NCBI GenBank assembly: GCA_050084515.1
Contig: CM114273.1
Span: 3,906,001 to 3,970,000 of the forward strand
DNA: 64,000 nt
Origin: Blasia pusilla
Lineage: Eukaryota; Marchantiophyta; Marchantiopsida; Blasiales
Direction of reading: 5' to 3'
The translations under genes and the position numbers were made by a program. This document shows positions 13,001 to 25,095 of this stretch, piece after piece (position 1 is the stretch's first letter; each line of letters opens with the position of its first letter). A model generated the notes under the pieces. It was not told the DNA's origin. It worked only from the letters and a program-made list of their open reading frames with translations, and searched no databases.

Positions 13001-14230
13001 ATCTCCAATTGACGATTGATGGGTGACGGTGACGATTGATCGTTGATGGTGATGGTTGACCATCCACAGCAAATCGTTGATGGTGACTATGACGGCGACG
13101 GCCGCCACCAGCGTGGCGGTTGGTTTAAGGTTTGAACAATTTAACCCTAAAAATCACCTAGCAATAGCATTTTTTCAAGATTGACCATAACTTTTTTCTC
13201 GCAACTCCAAATTGCACATTGTTTGTTGCACAACGTGCACAACTTCACGATCTACGACAAAATCAAAAATATTTGAAATTAGACATTTGAGTAAAAACTG
13301 ACGGGGACTATCGTAAAACCCAATGTCTCTTTCTCCTACACAAAATTCGGCAGCGCTTCCGTGTTGATTTCTCCCAAAGAAAATATAAAACCTGCAAAGA
13401 TACAAATCAGCAAGCTACATGGTGCTCCCAAGAGCACCGGCATGGGAAAACCCGCCCCCATACTCAATCCCTATAAAAAATTGGGCAGCGCTTCCGCGCG
13501 CCACTCTTCCATACGAAAAATCGGCAAATGCAAAGAACAATCAAAGTAGCCCTTGCTCCGGTGAGCACTCCCATGAGCCGATGAACGGGGAACACGGTCC
13601 CCAACCTGAAAAATTAGAGAGTGACCAGCGAGCTCCCCCATAAAGCTCTCTCACTCTCTCATTCTCTCTTTGTAAAGTAAGATCCAATCTCTCTCTATAC
13701 CATCTCACACCATAGCTCTCAAAGGTGTGCACTCTCTCTCATGTCAAACCAAACCCACTCTCCTAATGAGAGGCTTGGGTTACACTCACAAGGCAAGGGA
13801 CCATAGCTCCACCGCCTCATGCCAAGAGGTTCAACAAAGAAAGAATGAGCTCTCAAGCTCTCTCTCCTTGAGGTATACCCCTCCCCTCTCCCAAGCTCTC
13901 TCCATGGTAACCTATGCTCCCAAGTCACCTCCTTGGCTCTTGACCTGATATAGGAGGTCAAGGGGAACTTACCAAAAATAGGAAGTCAACGATCCCCAAC
14001 ATGGAAACTTACCAAAAATAGTAAGTTTCTCTATATGGCTCCAAATGAGCCAAAACGAAGGGGAAACCTGCTCTCTCAGGTTTCCCGGGGCCTCAACAGA
14101 TCATTCTCGACCTCATGGGCATGTCCTCCACTACTCATGAAGACGCTCTGCTATATCCCACCGATCTATCCTAACAATCGTGACAGGCCCCATGCAGAGT
14201 CTCATTACACCATGTATTCAGATTAGTCTA
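13001..14230. other. Unassigned region with CT-rich tracts
   Basis: It holds short tandem-like motifs (gacgattgatgggtgacggt near 13010-13090), two copies of ggcagcgcttccg (13348 and 13486) and CT/TC-rich tracts at 13640-13760 and 13850-13900. Two facing sets of short frames reflect this composition. No protein family is recognised. Confidence 0.3.
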
Positions 14231-15100
14231 GGAGTATCTTGACTTATTATAGGTATCTACCATTAGGGGATATCAACATGTTTTTCCTTCCAATATTTCA
14301 TTGTTGGGGTCATAGGATCTAGAAAGGATAAGTCCGATTCATTTGGTGTTGGCAAGGGGACCATGCATGTCAAGGTCATTCTTTGGCATATCGATGGCTT
14401 GGTTTGCAGGACTCTAGGTTGACTACGTTTCGGGAGATGTAGTGATATTCTCCAAGTAGGTTGGTGAATAAGCCATTATTATGTGACCTTGATAAAAAAA
14501 ATTCCTTGTAGCTTTATAAGAACTTTGGCTCTCGTCTCCTCTTTGCTTATGCCAACCTAAGACCAATCAATGGCTCCCAAGTCTTTCCTGTAACATCTAT
14601 AATAGAGGAGGGTGACGGTTGGTAGCCATCAACCTCTAGAGTAGTAGTCACTTGCTCTCCGAACTCACTCACTAACTCTTTGGCGAGACCACTATTTTTT
14701 GCATAAGAAAAATGAACTCTCATCTCTCTCAGCTCTCGTGAAGTGTCTCATGAAGTCCATCAATGCCTCTTCATCACCATCATCCCTCATGTCTTTTGTC
14801 TTACTTATTGTGACAAACATTGCACTACAAAGTAGATGAGATTTAACAAATGTCTCTTGCATCTATTTATTCTCATCCAAACCAAGAGTAAACACCCAAG
14901 TAAGTCAATTAAGGTCCATAACCTATCTTCATGCCTTTCTTCATGATGCCTCTACCATTGTAGGCATTGCCTTCACATTTGTAGAGAAACCCACAGCTTG
15001 CTCTTACATGTGGCATTGGGTTCCATTGGTGTATGTGTATGTTCATCCCATCATGTATGATTCTCTCTAGCATGATATGCTAGGGATAACATGGGATTCC
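14231..15100 (+). other. Probable decayed 5' part of a gypsy pol, no motif seen
   Basis: This lies upstream of recognisable RT sequence in the same orientation. It is full of stops and I cannot identify gag or protease in it. Confidence 0.25.
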
Positions 15101-15119
15101 AAGAAGCTCCTCAAGGTAG

Positions 15120-15580
15120 GAAATATGATCCTTTGATTATCTATCCTCTGGCCAATCCCAAAGGTGGTAAATTATCACAAGTCACAACCTCTAGTTATTG
15201 TGTGTAGAGTTTCAACATGTTAGGGATAGGATTTTGGCTTGTTACTATTTTGCAACATGTTACATAGATGATATCATCGTCTTTAATTCCATGCATATTA
15301 GGAGTATAAGTAATATTTGGAGGAGGTTTTTTGACAACTACAATTACATGGGTTGAAGTTACATCCAATCAAGTGCATATTCTCTTATGACTATATTGAA
15401 TACCTTGGACACACCATTCATTGAGGGGATATTGGAGTTCAACCAATGAAGGCAAAGACCATAGAAGGTATTACTTGCCTTACATGTGAGTCATTTTGTA
15501 GCTTTCATGAGACCGAAAAACTACTATCAAAAATATATAAAGGGTTGTAATACAACTAGTAAGGCATTGACTTTGCTTAT
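15120..15580 (+). pseudogene. Ty3/gypsy reverse transcriptase remnant
   Basis: Across several stops and shifts, conserved RT blocks appear in order: YIDDIIVF (catalytic YxDD, about 15260), HGLKLHPIKC, YLGHTI, GVQPMKAK, and then YYQKYIKG within a short frame starting at 15486. This is the palm-to-connection part of a Ty3/gypsy pol. It is a relic and cannot encode a working enzyme. Confidence 0.75.
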
Positions 15581-15829
15581 GAGGATGACCAAGAGTGGCT
15601 TTGGGGATATGATCAAGCGAAAGTGGCTAAAGAACATCTTTAATGGATCTTCAAGTGGCTTTGGGAATATGATTGAAAATTTGACATCCTCACCCAACTT
15701 AAGGCAAGAGATCTCAAATCTATGCATGGTCGTCCATTCTAGTTACATATGGATTGAGTATGTTAGGATAAATAATAATGATGCTCATTCATACAAAGAG
15801 ACTATAAGGTAAGGAGTTCGTAGTAGCAT

Positions 15830-16615
15830 ATATATTTGGATTGCTCCAAACTAAACTAGCAATGTCTACTACTTATCACCGTCAAATCGATGGGAAATTT
15901 GAAAGACCCGACCTTACCATTGAAGATATGCTTCAGACCTTAACATTAGAGGATCCAAAAAATGGGACTTATTGCAATCATTGGTAAAGTTATTGTACAA
16001 TAACTCTATGAACTCCTCCACTAAAACAACATCCTTCTTTTTAACATATGACGAACATCCTTTAATCCCTTATAGTCTTACTCGAATAGGGAAACTTCCA
16101 ATAGAATTTAAAAAGATAGTTGCAATGAATGAGTTTGTGGTCCAGATTCTAAAAGGTTTTCAACTTGCTAAGAAGAAGTTGGCTATTACCCAACATTTTA
16201 AAAAGAAGAATACAGATGCTCATTGTTGAGAGATAGAGTTCTCTCAAGGGGAAAAACTTTGATTAGCAACAATCAATTTATCATGAGTAGCTAGGCATAA
16301 GCTTAATCCTCACTATATTGGACCTTTTGCCATTCTACACAAAGTGGGTGGCGCGGCTTATAAGCTAGACCTACCAACGCATATATAAATCCATGATTTA
16401 TTCCGTATCTCTCTTCTTTGAGTGTTTTTCCACGTCCTTAAAGATTTGAGGATAATATTTTCCCTCCATCATTATCTTAAATGGAAGAAGATTATGAAGA
16501 ATTTGAAATGGAATTCCAACGAGTCGAATACTTGGTCCAATGAAAAGGATATCCATTATTTAGGGCCAGATGGGAACCCTGAGCCAACTTGGCCAACGCA
16601 CCATTGATAGTGCAA
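15830..16615 (+). pseudogene. Integrase C-terminus and chromodomain remnant (chromovirus)
   Basis: The frame-corrected text reads TTYHRQIDGKFER (the AYHPQTDGQTER block of integrase), then NPHYIGPFAIL...AYKLDLP (GPF/Y module), and ends with VEYLVQ, a stop, KGYPLFRARWEP at about 16518-16580, which is a chromodomain core. A chromodomain after the integrase identifies the parent as a chromovirus. It forms one relic with the RT piece just upstream, with RNase H and the integrase core largely lost. Confidence 0.7.
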
Positions 16616-17090
16616 GACTTTGAGAAGTTTTCATAACGAGGATGTTGTATCTTAAAAAAAAGGAAGGTTTGTAAACATCTTTTGTTATTCATGTTTAAGT
16701 TAGAGTTAAAATCATATAGCACATAAGTGAGAAAGAACCAAGTCCAAAGAGAAAAGATTAAAAAAACATATGATAAAGATTAGAGTAATCTTGTAGGTTG
16801 GTGAAAAGTAAAATAAGGATGAGATCATGAGTAGATGTGACAAGATGAGACAAGGAAACTAAAGTCCAAAGATCGATGATCCTCTCATGGTAGGAGAAGA
16901 GGCTACGTGGGATAAGGATGAGTAGAACTATTTTTTCTTCATTGTATCTATCTCTAAATATATAAAGGAAGAGGGGAGGCCTCGAGGGGCATTTCACCTT
17001 TGTGCAAATCTGGAGTGATCTTATGAGCTTGAAAGTTATAGTTTATAAGATTAAATGAAATAAAGATGATATTAGGAATATATACAAAAC
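16616..17090. other. AT-rich spacer between two retrotransposon relics
   Basis: No gene or motif is seen. It could contain the LTR of the upstream chromovirus or the left part of the downstream copia relic, but no repeat partner is present. Confidence 0.3.
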
Positions 17091-17124
17091 AAAGTTGGTA
17101 GCCAAGTGCTATGCATAATAATAT

Positions 17125-18440
17125 AGTATCGATTTACTGGAGACATTTAGCCTTGTTGAAAAGTTGGTGACTATGAGAACAGCGGTTGCAATTGCAATGA
17201 GTAAGAAGTAGAGACTACATCACATGGACGTAAAAAATGCCTTCTTGAATGGAGATTTTATGAGGAGATATATATGTTTGAACTACATCGATATGACCAT
17301 CTAGAGTTTCCATTTGGCGTATGTAGATTAAAGAAAGTTGTATAAGGGCTTAAGCAAGCTCCAAGAGCTTGATATGACAAGATTATACACATCCTATAAT
17401 AGCTTGGTTTTTGGGTCTATGATTTGCATGCCTCACTATATATCTTGAGAGGATAAGACCATACGATTATCATTTTATTGTATGTTATGATCTCTTGATT
17501 ACTAGGAGTACTCGAGATAAAATACAATAAGTCAAGCTAAAGTTACAAGTGGAACATTATATAAAGGACTTAGGAATACTCAAGTATTTCCTTCGTGTTT
17601 ATTAAGGTTGAAGAGAGTTTGTGGTTATTACAATAATAATATGCTCTTGACATGCTTTTAAAATATGGTATGAAAACTTATAAGGCAATCTTTGCACCAT
17701 TAGACTAGAATGTGAAACTAAGAGTGGATGAAGGAGAGTTGTTTGCAGATTCTAATATGTATAGGCATATGGTTGGAAGTTTCATGTATATGACTATATA
17801 TAGGAAAATTTTGAGCTATGTAGTTGGCTTAATAAGCTAATTCATGCAAACACCTCCAAAACATGAATTTGATATTTTGAGAAAGATTATGCGATATGTG
17901 GAATTCTCTGTTCAATTTGGGCTTCAAATTGAACCGTCTCTGAGTTTGTAATTACAAGGATTCATCGATGTTGATTGGGCGGGAAATCAAACATGGTTCA
18001 TAGATACTCTATATTTGGTTGTTCCTTCCCTTTAGGAAACGCAATTATAAGTTGGGCTACAAAGAAGCAACCTATAATTGCTTATCTTCAACAAATATTG
18101 AATACAAAGGAACAATCAATAAAACATGTGAGGCGGTGTGGCTTCATCGATTACTTGTTGAGATTAGTGTTTGTAACTCATGATCTAATGTAATATATGC
18201 AAACAATATGAGTAGCATTAAGCTTGCTAATGATCATATATTTCATGCTCGAACCAAACATGTAGAGGTACATTATTACAGAGAAAGTACTTGCAAGATA
18301 AATTGATCTTATGAATATATGTGCAAATTGGAAAATTGTTGATATCTTTACAAAAGCATTATTTAGAGATAAGTTTGAGATGTTTAGAAACAATTTAGGT
18401 ATTAAAATTATAGATATAAGCTTCAGGGGGATAATTGAAG
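17125..18440 (+). pseudogene. Ty1/copia pol remnant (RT and RNase H)
   Basis: Copia-type pol blocks occur in order across stops: HMDVKNAFLNG (about 17220), a worn ALYGLKQAPRAWYDKI block (17335-17385), EHYIKDLG..LKYFL (17550), then RNase H text GNAIISWATKKQPIIA (18040-18080), SIKLANDHIFHARTKHVEVHYY (two adjoining blocks, 18210-18275) and DIFTKAL (18340). It ends near 18440 at caggggg, the usual purine tract before a copia 3' LTR. No frame is intact. Confidence 0.8.
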
Positions 18441-19918
18441 ACTAAGTTAAAATCAAGCTCATCGGACGACAAACTACTATATTTGGTACACATAGGAAAT
18501 AGGAAAGCTAATATTGGGTAGTTAAACATGATTATGTTAGTTAGGATTAGTTAACCATAATTAGTATCACTTAAAACTCTAGTTAATTAGGATTAGGGTT
18601 TCTTATACATACCCTAGATAAATGAGAAGGGAACCAACCCCCACTTATTCTCTCATTGCAAAATTTTGTTCTCCATGATGGTGTGTGAGTGTGAGAGTTG
18701 TATTCCATTAGTTCCTATATTGATCGAAAATTGAACTAAGATGTAGTTTGGCTTCCTTCTTTGAGTTATATGGATTCATCAAATGTTTCATTTTGACACA
18801 ATCATCTTGCAAGTGTCGACAGATAACACTCCAAATTTGCAACTAACGCTTACAATTTAAATATTTATATATAAGGGGAATATGCCTTGTTAAGCTTATT
18901 TCCTACGAGGGATTGAATTTCCCATCATAAATGGTGTTAATAGATGTAAGACCATTTTGTATGATAGATTGGTTGATCATGTTAAATGACATGCATGTGA
19001 TTAACCAAAGTAATGTAGGATCTCCGCAAAATTTCCCAATGAAGGATTTTCAAGGTGATAATGTGGATTTTATTGATGGTCTTTTCTACCACTATGTTAA
19101 ATATTCAACCACTTGGGGGAAGCCTATAATAATCGGGATAAAAAATATATGGATAATAGTAAGAAAAAACCCCAAAAACTAATTTTAATGTAAAATGCAT
19201 GGTGATGTTATGGTAATGTAGTAAGAGAAAATATATGAGAATAAGATTCAAATTGGAGAATCAACAATGAGAATGAAGGGATATATGTTATGCATGTCCA
19301 TACTCTTTATTACTACTAGTTAATCATTTAACTCATAAAATTGAAAGATACTTTTCGTTAAAATTAGTTTTAATCAAAATTTTAACCAAATACTCTACCA
19401 TTAGTAGACAATTTGAGAATGTACATGCCAACTTCTCCCACAATTTATATCACGGTCAACTATGAGACCCCACGAGAGAGTAGCAAGGAAGAGCCTTCTT
19501 GGTGGAAAATCTACTTGCCAACTTTCTTCTTACAATTACCCATGGAGCATATGGACTTTCACCCATCACCATGTGTTTCTTAATGCCTAAATTTTCTCAT
19601 CCAATTGATTTTTTTCCAATAAACTCAACTAGTTCCATGTTTGTGCTATGCAAGAAAAAGGTATTCTTTTTAAAGCATTTAAAAAAAATTTCATTAAAAT
19701 ATTTTATTCTGAACCCTTAATAAATACTCCACTCCTCCACCTGTTGGTTAGAATCAATTTCCTTGGCTATGTAACTACTTACATTTCTCCTTCTTAAAAA
19801 GAGAAGTAGTAATCCCCTTAATAAATATACCACTCATTGCAGAGTTCAACCTCTATTCTTATTTGTCTCTCTTAACCTTGATATTTGCAAGGGAAAGTCT
19901 TGGATTGAATCTTAAATA
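18441..19918. other. AT-rich region after the copia relic
   Basis: The first few hundred bases after the caggggg tract may be the copia 3' LTR (starting near TGAAGACTAAG at 18437-18450), but no 5' copy is present to prove it. Short plus-strand frames at 18931-19182 and 19499-19720 have no recognisable family. Confidence 0.3.
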
Positions 19919-20066
19919 CTACTTGGCTACCCATAGAATACGATTGCACTTTCTGTAGGTAGCTAGATAGGCGGATAGTGATCAAGTGCTACTTGGCTAC
20001 CCATAGAATACGATTGCACTTTCTGTAGGTAGCTAGATAGGCGGATAGTGATCAAGTGCTACTTGG
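19919..20066 (+). repeat. Perfect 70-bp tandem duplication
   Basis: The block acttggctacccatagaata... occurs at 19921-19990 and again, identical, at 19991-20060, and a third copy starts (acttgg) at 20061. Identity of both units suggests a recent event or an assembly duplication. Confidence 0.9.
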
Positions 20067-20630
20067 TTCTAAGTCTCCAAAGGTTCTTACCATCTCCCTA
20101 GCAAGCATCTTCCCCAAGTCTCAACAAATCTCCCCAATTTGATTACCTTAACTAGAACGCGTTGGTTATTTCCTCATGGTGGATCTTGAATAGTTTTGTA
20201 ACTTAAAGCTATACCATAACCAAACAGACATCATGGTTAATCCTTTGTTTATAGACTTAAGTGGATAGGGAGGGAGAGGTCCCACCCTTACGTACGTACT
20301 TTTGGGGTTATTCAGGGGAACCCCCATTTTCCCACCATCCGCCATCGACCCTTCAATTTGACTCCAACTCAAACGTGGTTTGCTACTCACGATCATGGAC
20401 CTAAGTTTGACTAGTTATTCTCTTCTGAACTCTAGAATCTCACAGAAATTACAGACGATCATTATATCATGTCATGTATACTACGGAGTTTTTCAATTTG
20501 GTATTGGAGTTTGGTCTTAGGTATAGTTGTCGCATAGTGATGTTGTGGGTTGTAATTTTGAATTAATGAATTGGGCGGAAGAGATTATGCTTGAAAACCA
20601 ATTTTTGAAATGCAACTTTCTGGACATTGT
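20067..20630. other. Unassigned flank left of element 5
   Basis: No gene is seen. The last bases (gacattgt, 20623-20630) touch the TG start of the LTR and are repeated at the far end of the element (30364-30371). Confidence 0.35.
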
Positions 20631-20996
20631 TGTCATGACCATACGGATTATGTCGTAGAGTATGGTGTGTTGGTAGAGGCCATTCCTTATGTAGGACCGT
20701 AGTGGCTTGGTAGAGATGCGGTTCCATACATAGGGTTGGGGGTTACTCACTTGGGGGTGACTTTCCCAGTAGGGCCCGCTCTTAGGTTGGAGGATATAAG
20801 GTGGCTTGCCCTCAAAGAATAGTCAGTTCTTTGAGTTGAGCCATTGCGTTGCTGGGAGTTAGCCTTGGTAGTGAGTAGAGCTCTTGGCTATGGTGTTTTC
20901 CAAGCCGACCTAGATTCTCCCATCGTGGAGTGGGTTTGGCTCGATTGTATGTGATTGTAAACGTGTTTTATGACAAGAGGTCTTTCACGGATTTCA
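20631..20996 (+). repeat. Left LTR of element 5
   Basis: It starts TGTCATGACC and ends GGATTTCA (TG...CA) and matches 29914-30261 throughout, the main differences being an 18-bp block present only here (near 20767-20785) and small indels near 20845 and 20902. A TATA-like tataagg at 20795-20801 is conserved in both copies and could be the promoter of the element. The bases after the LTR do not show a Met-tRNA PBS. A TGG-starting stretch begins only about 24 nt further on. Confidence 0.85.
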
Positions 20997-22480
20997 CTCA
21001 AAGAACCGGAGTAGATCGATGGTAGCTCGATTGTAGATCAAGAGGATCTGGTTAGGCTGATTGTGTACTCGGCCGTGGATGTTCGTGGCTTGTGGCCTAT
21101 GTTGGAGGTGTGAATCTGGTGCGCGGTTGGTTGAGAAAGAAGCGCCTTGCTGAGAGCTTTCCAACGCGCTGAGATCGCGGGATTTCGTCAAGGGAGTTGG
21201 AAGTTATCAAGCATTGAAGATTCGTGGTCGTGTTCGACGATTTTACGATGTGGAGAGCTTGGAGTGCGGAAGCTCTGTTGAAGTTCATCCAGATCGGGTG
21301 AGAGGTTCCTATTGCTACTTGTATTGTGATCTCATGTGAAGCTATCTGCTTGAGTGCGTGGAGCGTTATGGATTTCTGCGTGCATGAAACTTGGCGGAAG
21401 GCATTGGTCGGATTTGCGGTTCTAGAGGTGTATGGACAACAAGTTTGTCTGATTTTTAGCTCGATCACGGAGCTTGGTTGTAGCTGAGTTTTTGTGGGGA
21501 GATAGCTATGGTGGTCAATTGAATTATGATTGAAACATATTTGATTTCGGTCACGTATTTGTGAAGTAATTTTTGATCGAAATTTCGCGGACTAGCTCAA
21601 GGTCCGCTATGGTGGGACAGCGGATCGGAGGGGCTGGTTGGTTGGTGACTCGTTCATTTTTGAGACGCCTATCCCATTGGGGCGCCTGGTTGGACCTCTC
21701 TCCATAGCGAAGCATGGCGAAGCATGGCAAGCGTGTGTTAACGGGGCGATAGGGGCATGTCTCGAGCATTTTGTGCGATAGAGGCAACTCGTGGTAGCTT
21801 GGGGCGAGTGGGCGTGAGAGGCGGAGTAAGGAGCAAGGAGCAAGCAAGCAAGCTTGCTTGCTTGCTTAGGCGTGAGGCAATTTTGCAGGATTTGGGATTT
21901 GAGTTTTGCATAATGGTCACCCATCTTTGGGCTATTTCGCTGGAGGACGCTTAATCGCCGAGTTCTTAACTATGCCAAAGTGTCTGCATTGTTGTAGCTC
22001 ATTTGGTCTTTGTTTGGAGATGTGTTAGGCGCTTTATGCATCTCAGGTTTTTAGTTGATGTACCTCTAGCGCATAGTACGGTGTAGCCTCTCCATGCGAG
22101 GTGGTATTTTCAGTCTTTAATGGCTCACTAGCACGTCATCGACCATTGCCAGCGGAGTAGCTATTGTGTTAGAATTGTGTGGTGGGTTTTGTGGATTGAG
22201 GGCACCACGTTTGGTGGATTGTGTTACCTTGATTTCCATTTGCGATTGGAGGGTTGTCGTTGGATTTCTGTGTTTGGATCCCCTCCATCGTGCTTTTGCT
22301 TGCGCGCCCATTGTTAGGGTTGACGCTGATTTCGAGTAGTGTTACTCTGGTGCTACCGGTAGTGAGGTCGAGGGATGACAAGTAGATTGTGGGAGACTTC
22401 TTATGGTGATGACAAGTTAGGTTGCCTACACCATAGCTTGTAGAGCTAGAATAGTATAGCGACATCGACGTCACTTGGTA
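20997..22480 (+). other. Leader of element 5
   Basis: About 1.5 kb between the LTR and the first gag-like sequence. Open frames are mostly on the minus strand and look like compositional shadows. It contains a 28-bp palindrome of alternating GCAA/TTGC at 21839-21866. No PBS could be assigned with confidence. Confidence 0.45.
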
Positions 22481-23500
22481 ATTTGGTGGTGGTGCGGCAT
22501 CGGCGTTGGTCATCACGGAGTGTCGGGTGGTTGCAGTTTGGGGACGTAGTGCGCGATGTGGTGGTTTCACAAAGAGTGGATTTAGGTATCGGCTACCTTT
22601 TCCACTTCCGACGGTTGATGAAGAGGAGGACGAGGGTGTTCCAAACACCGAGTCTTCTACGTTGTTATCGAGTGTTGCGCCCATTGATTTGGGACATGGA
22701 CGGTGGATATGGGGCCATGAAGGGCCCGAAGATACTCGGGTTAAGTGGGTACCATTGAGTTGGAGGACTTCATGCAGGAGTTTGATACGTGGTGTGATAT
22801 GCAGATGTTATGAATGCCACGTTGTTTACACCCTTCTTGGCTTGGAAGGGGTTGTTTCAAGATTGGAAGGACCACCCATGGATGATTACCATGAGTTTAG
22901 GAAGGACCATGTTCTTTGAGATTGAGGCATGGAGACAATATTGGTCTCTAGGCTATGTGTCTATCACCCATGGTGGTATTGGTAGTAGTGCTCCTACTAT
23001 GCCGGCCCGGCCCGGACGTTGAGTGGTATGAGTACGAGCCGGAGTGGGGGTACCGGTGGAGGTACTAGTGGGGATACTAGTGGAGGTACTAGTGCCCCAC
23101 CATCGTTTAGCCCGGTTGCAAAGTTCTTCAAGAGGTTGAAGAAGAACTATCAAGGAGTGAAGACGGAGGAGTTGAGGAATCTTCAGACTTTGAGCGAAAG
23201 ACTGGTGAGAGTCTTCGTGAGGCATACACGCGTATGCGACGCTTGATTTTGAGTTACCTGGGGTGTGACCGAGGATCAGCGATCCAGCTTTTGGTATGGG
23301 ATCTTGGACAGAGATTTGCCAGTAGGGTACGTGATGCTACTCTTATGAGTGATGATTCACCCACATTGACCCATGTGTTTGCTCTATCTGAGAAGATTGA
23401 GCTTAACATGGTGAAGGAGAGAGTGGTGACATCCGCATTTAGTAGGGGATACAACTACTACTTCTCAGTGTTCAGCCGCCCACCTCACGTCTCGTAGTAG
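22480..23500 (+). pseudogene. gag (capsid region) of element 5, frameshifted
   Basis: The N-terminal part is split over several frames. Readable blocks are LEDFMQEFDTWCDM (about 22760-22800), ATLFTPFLAWKGLFQ (22815-22860) and FEIEAWRQYW (22915-22945). They are followed by a Gly/Ser/Thr-rich linker (23030-23095), FFKRLKKNYQGVKTEEL (about 23120-23170), TRMRRLILSYLGC (23230-23265) and a helical stretch to about 23465. The linked repeat-rich and helical segments are typical of a Ty3/gypsy Gag. Element 1 carries the same last blocks. At least two frameshifts and several stops prevent expression as one protein. Confidence 0.6.
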
Positions 23501-23712
23501 TGGTGGTGGTAGTAGTAGTGGGAGTCGTGGGGGGTACACGCGACCTCAGTCAAGTCCTAGAGGGACATTTGTGAGAGACCATTGCCTTCATTTGCTGCCC
23601 GCAACAAGGGCGATCATGTTGGACATGTGGAGGTGATCATGTTAGGAAGTTTTGTCCCCAAGAGGATGGGAGACGGACTTTGGAGGATGGGCCTCGATCG
23701 GCCCCAACTTAG

Positions 23713-23754
23713 TGTGATCATTGCGGGAGACTAGGTCATCCTCGAGAGCGTTGC
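23713..23754 (+). other. CCHC zinc knuckle of gag
   Basis: The translation CDHCGRLGHPRERC fits C-X2-C-X4-H-X4-C exactly, the nucleic-acid-binding knuckle at the end of retroviral and retrotransposon Gag. It continues into FDLHP, a block also preserved near 11330 in the third family copy. A stop just upstream and another just downstream show that the frame is broken. Confidence 0.85.
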
Positions 23755-24830
23755 TTTGATCTTCATCCGAGTTGAGATCAGGCCGTGGCCGTGGTGGAGT
23801 AGCCTCGAGAGGTGGTAGAGGTGGTAGGGGTGGTAGAGGTGGACCAGTGGTTGGAGAGCCTATGGTGGCTACCCCTACCACTACGACAGAGTCGCCTATG
23901 GTGCCAAGATTGAGCGATTGGAGCAGGTTGGCTACTATGGTGGTATCCAAAGATAGATCAGGTTCGGGAGCGGGGCTTCCACCTCTTATGGAGGGGATGA
24001 TCTCTCTTATATGGCGAAAGTGCAAAGACAAAGTTGAGGCATCGCAGCTACTGAGAGGAGCCTTTGGAGCGCCGAGAGCACGTGTGATGCTCTTGGAGTT
24101 GGACCCACAGAGGGGTGAGGCGGGAGGCGGTGCTAGGCTTCCCTGGTCATTCTTGTTGTCCGAGGTGCTTAGGACTCCATCCATGGTCTCCTACGCGACC
24201 TATTGAGCCGACAGTGGGGATCGAGGCATCTACATCGCGTGTAGTAGACACGGATGCAAAGATTCAATGCAGATTATGCGGATGGCAACTTCGGTGTTGG
24301 GATCCCCATTGTTTTCGCCACGGAGCGATGGCTTTAGGAGTTGACTTAGCTCTTGTATTTTAGTTAATGACCACGTTGTGTGAACGTGGGGTATTATCGC
24401 TACACGCGCGTGTTGAGGTGGATGAGGGTGTTGCGGTGGAGCGACCCTCTATGTCGAGTAGCATTGAGTACGGTGCTACTTGGCAAAAGAAAGGCGAAGA
24501 TGGATGCATTACCGCCCGGCCCAGCCATTGATCGTGAGAGGCTTACACCTGGTGTATGTATGTTGGACAACCGGAGTGGGATCTTCCGATTGGTGAGTCC
24601 TACAGACAGGTGTATAGACCGGATAGAGTCTTGTTAGACTCGGTGCCCAACCTTGATGTTGGGAAAGGCGGCATGTATTGGTTTGGGTATTCGAGGTCGA
24701 GCTTGAGCCTTGCCCATTCCAGATTCAAACATCACTTGAGGAGCCAATGATAGGTGTCAATTCATGACACGGGAGAAGTTTTCAGATAGTTGAGACCAGA
24801 TCATGCGATCGATAGCTCCCGGTTGGAAGT
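23755..24830 (+). pseudogene. Arg/Gly-rich linker and N-terminal protease region of element 5
   Basis: It begins with a Gly/Arg-rich run (GRGGVASRGGRGGRGGRGG near 23790-23845) following the zinc knuckle, typical of the RNA-binding tail of Gag. A Cys-rich block (CRLCGWQLRCWDPHC, about 24270-24315) follows, then YRPDRVLLDSVPNLDVG (about 24615-24660). The catalytic DTG/DSG of a retropepsin is not clear. The frame changes repeatedly. The minus-strand 180-aa frame here is a shadow of the repetitive Gly/Arg sequence. Confidence 0.45.
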
Positions 24831-24849
24831 ATTGCGGTAGTCACATCAG

Positions 24850-24960
24850 CCGAGTCGTATGATGTACTAGTTGGAGGAGCAATATTGTACCCGGCGATGG
24901 GTTTTCAGATGGATTTCGGATTGAGACAAAGCGTCTTATAGACCAGGTTGGCAGTCCGGG
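24850..24960 (+). pseudogene. C-terminal protease block of element 5
   Basis: SYDVLVGGAILYP and following MDFG at about 24857-24925 correspond to the conserved end of Ty3/gypsy proteases and to the same block in the two older family copies (about 9780 and 12330). It directly precedes the methyltransferase frame. Confidence 0.5.
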
Positions 24961-25095
24961 GATGGACGATGAGCCAAGTTCTGTGAGATTTATTTCCGGG
25001 GGCTCGACCAGAGGGTCTTCCCAACAAGCAGTGTTAGCATCTGTGGGCTGGTTTTAGTGGAGTAGTCACTTGGCCATGAGACTTTTTGGAGGGTA

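Noticed and set aside
20997-21040. Primer-binding site directly after the left LTR of element 5
   Set aside because: The bases do not match a Met-tRNA PBS and the first TGG start is about 24 nt away; other tRNAs cannot be tested here.
22169-22684. 171-codon minus-strand frame
   Set aside because: It overlaps the leader/gag of element 5 on the opposite strand with no recognisable domain.
23642-24184. 180-codon minus-strand Pro-rich frame
   Set aside because: It is the shadow of the plus-strand Gly/Arg-rich Gag tail.
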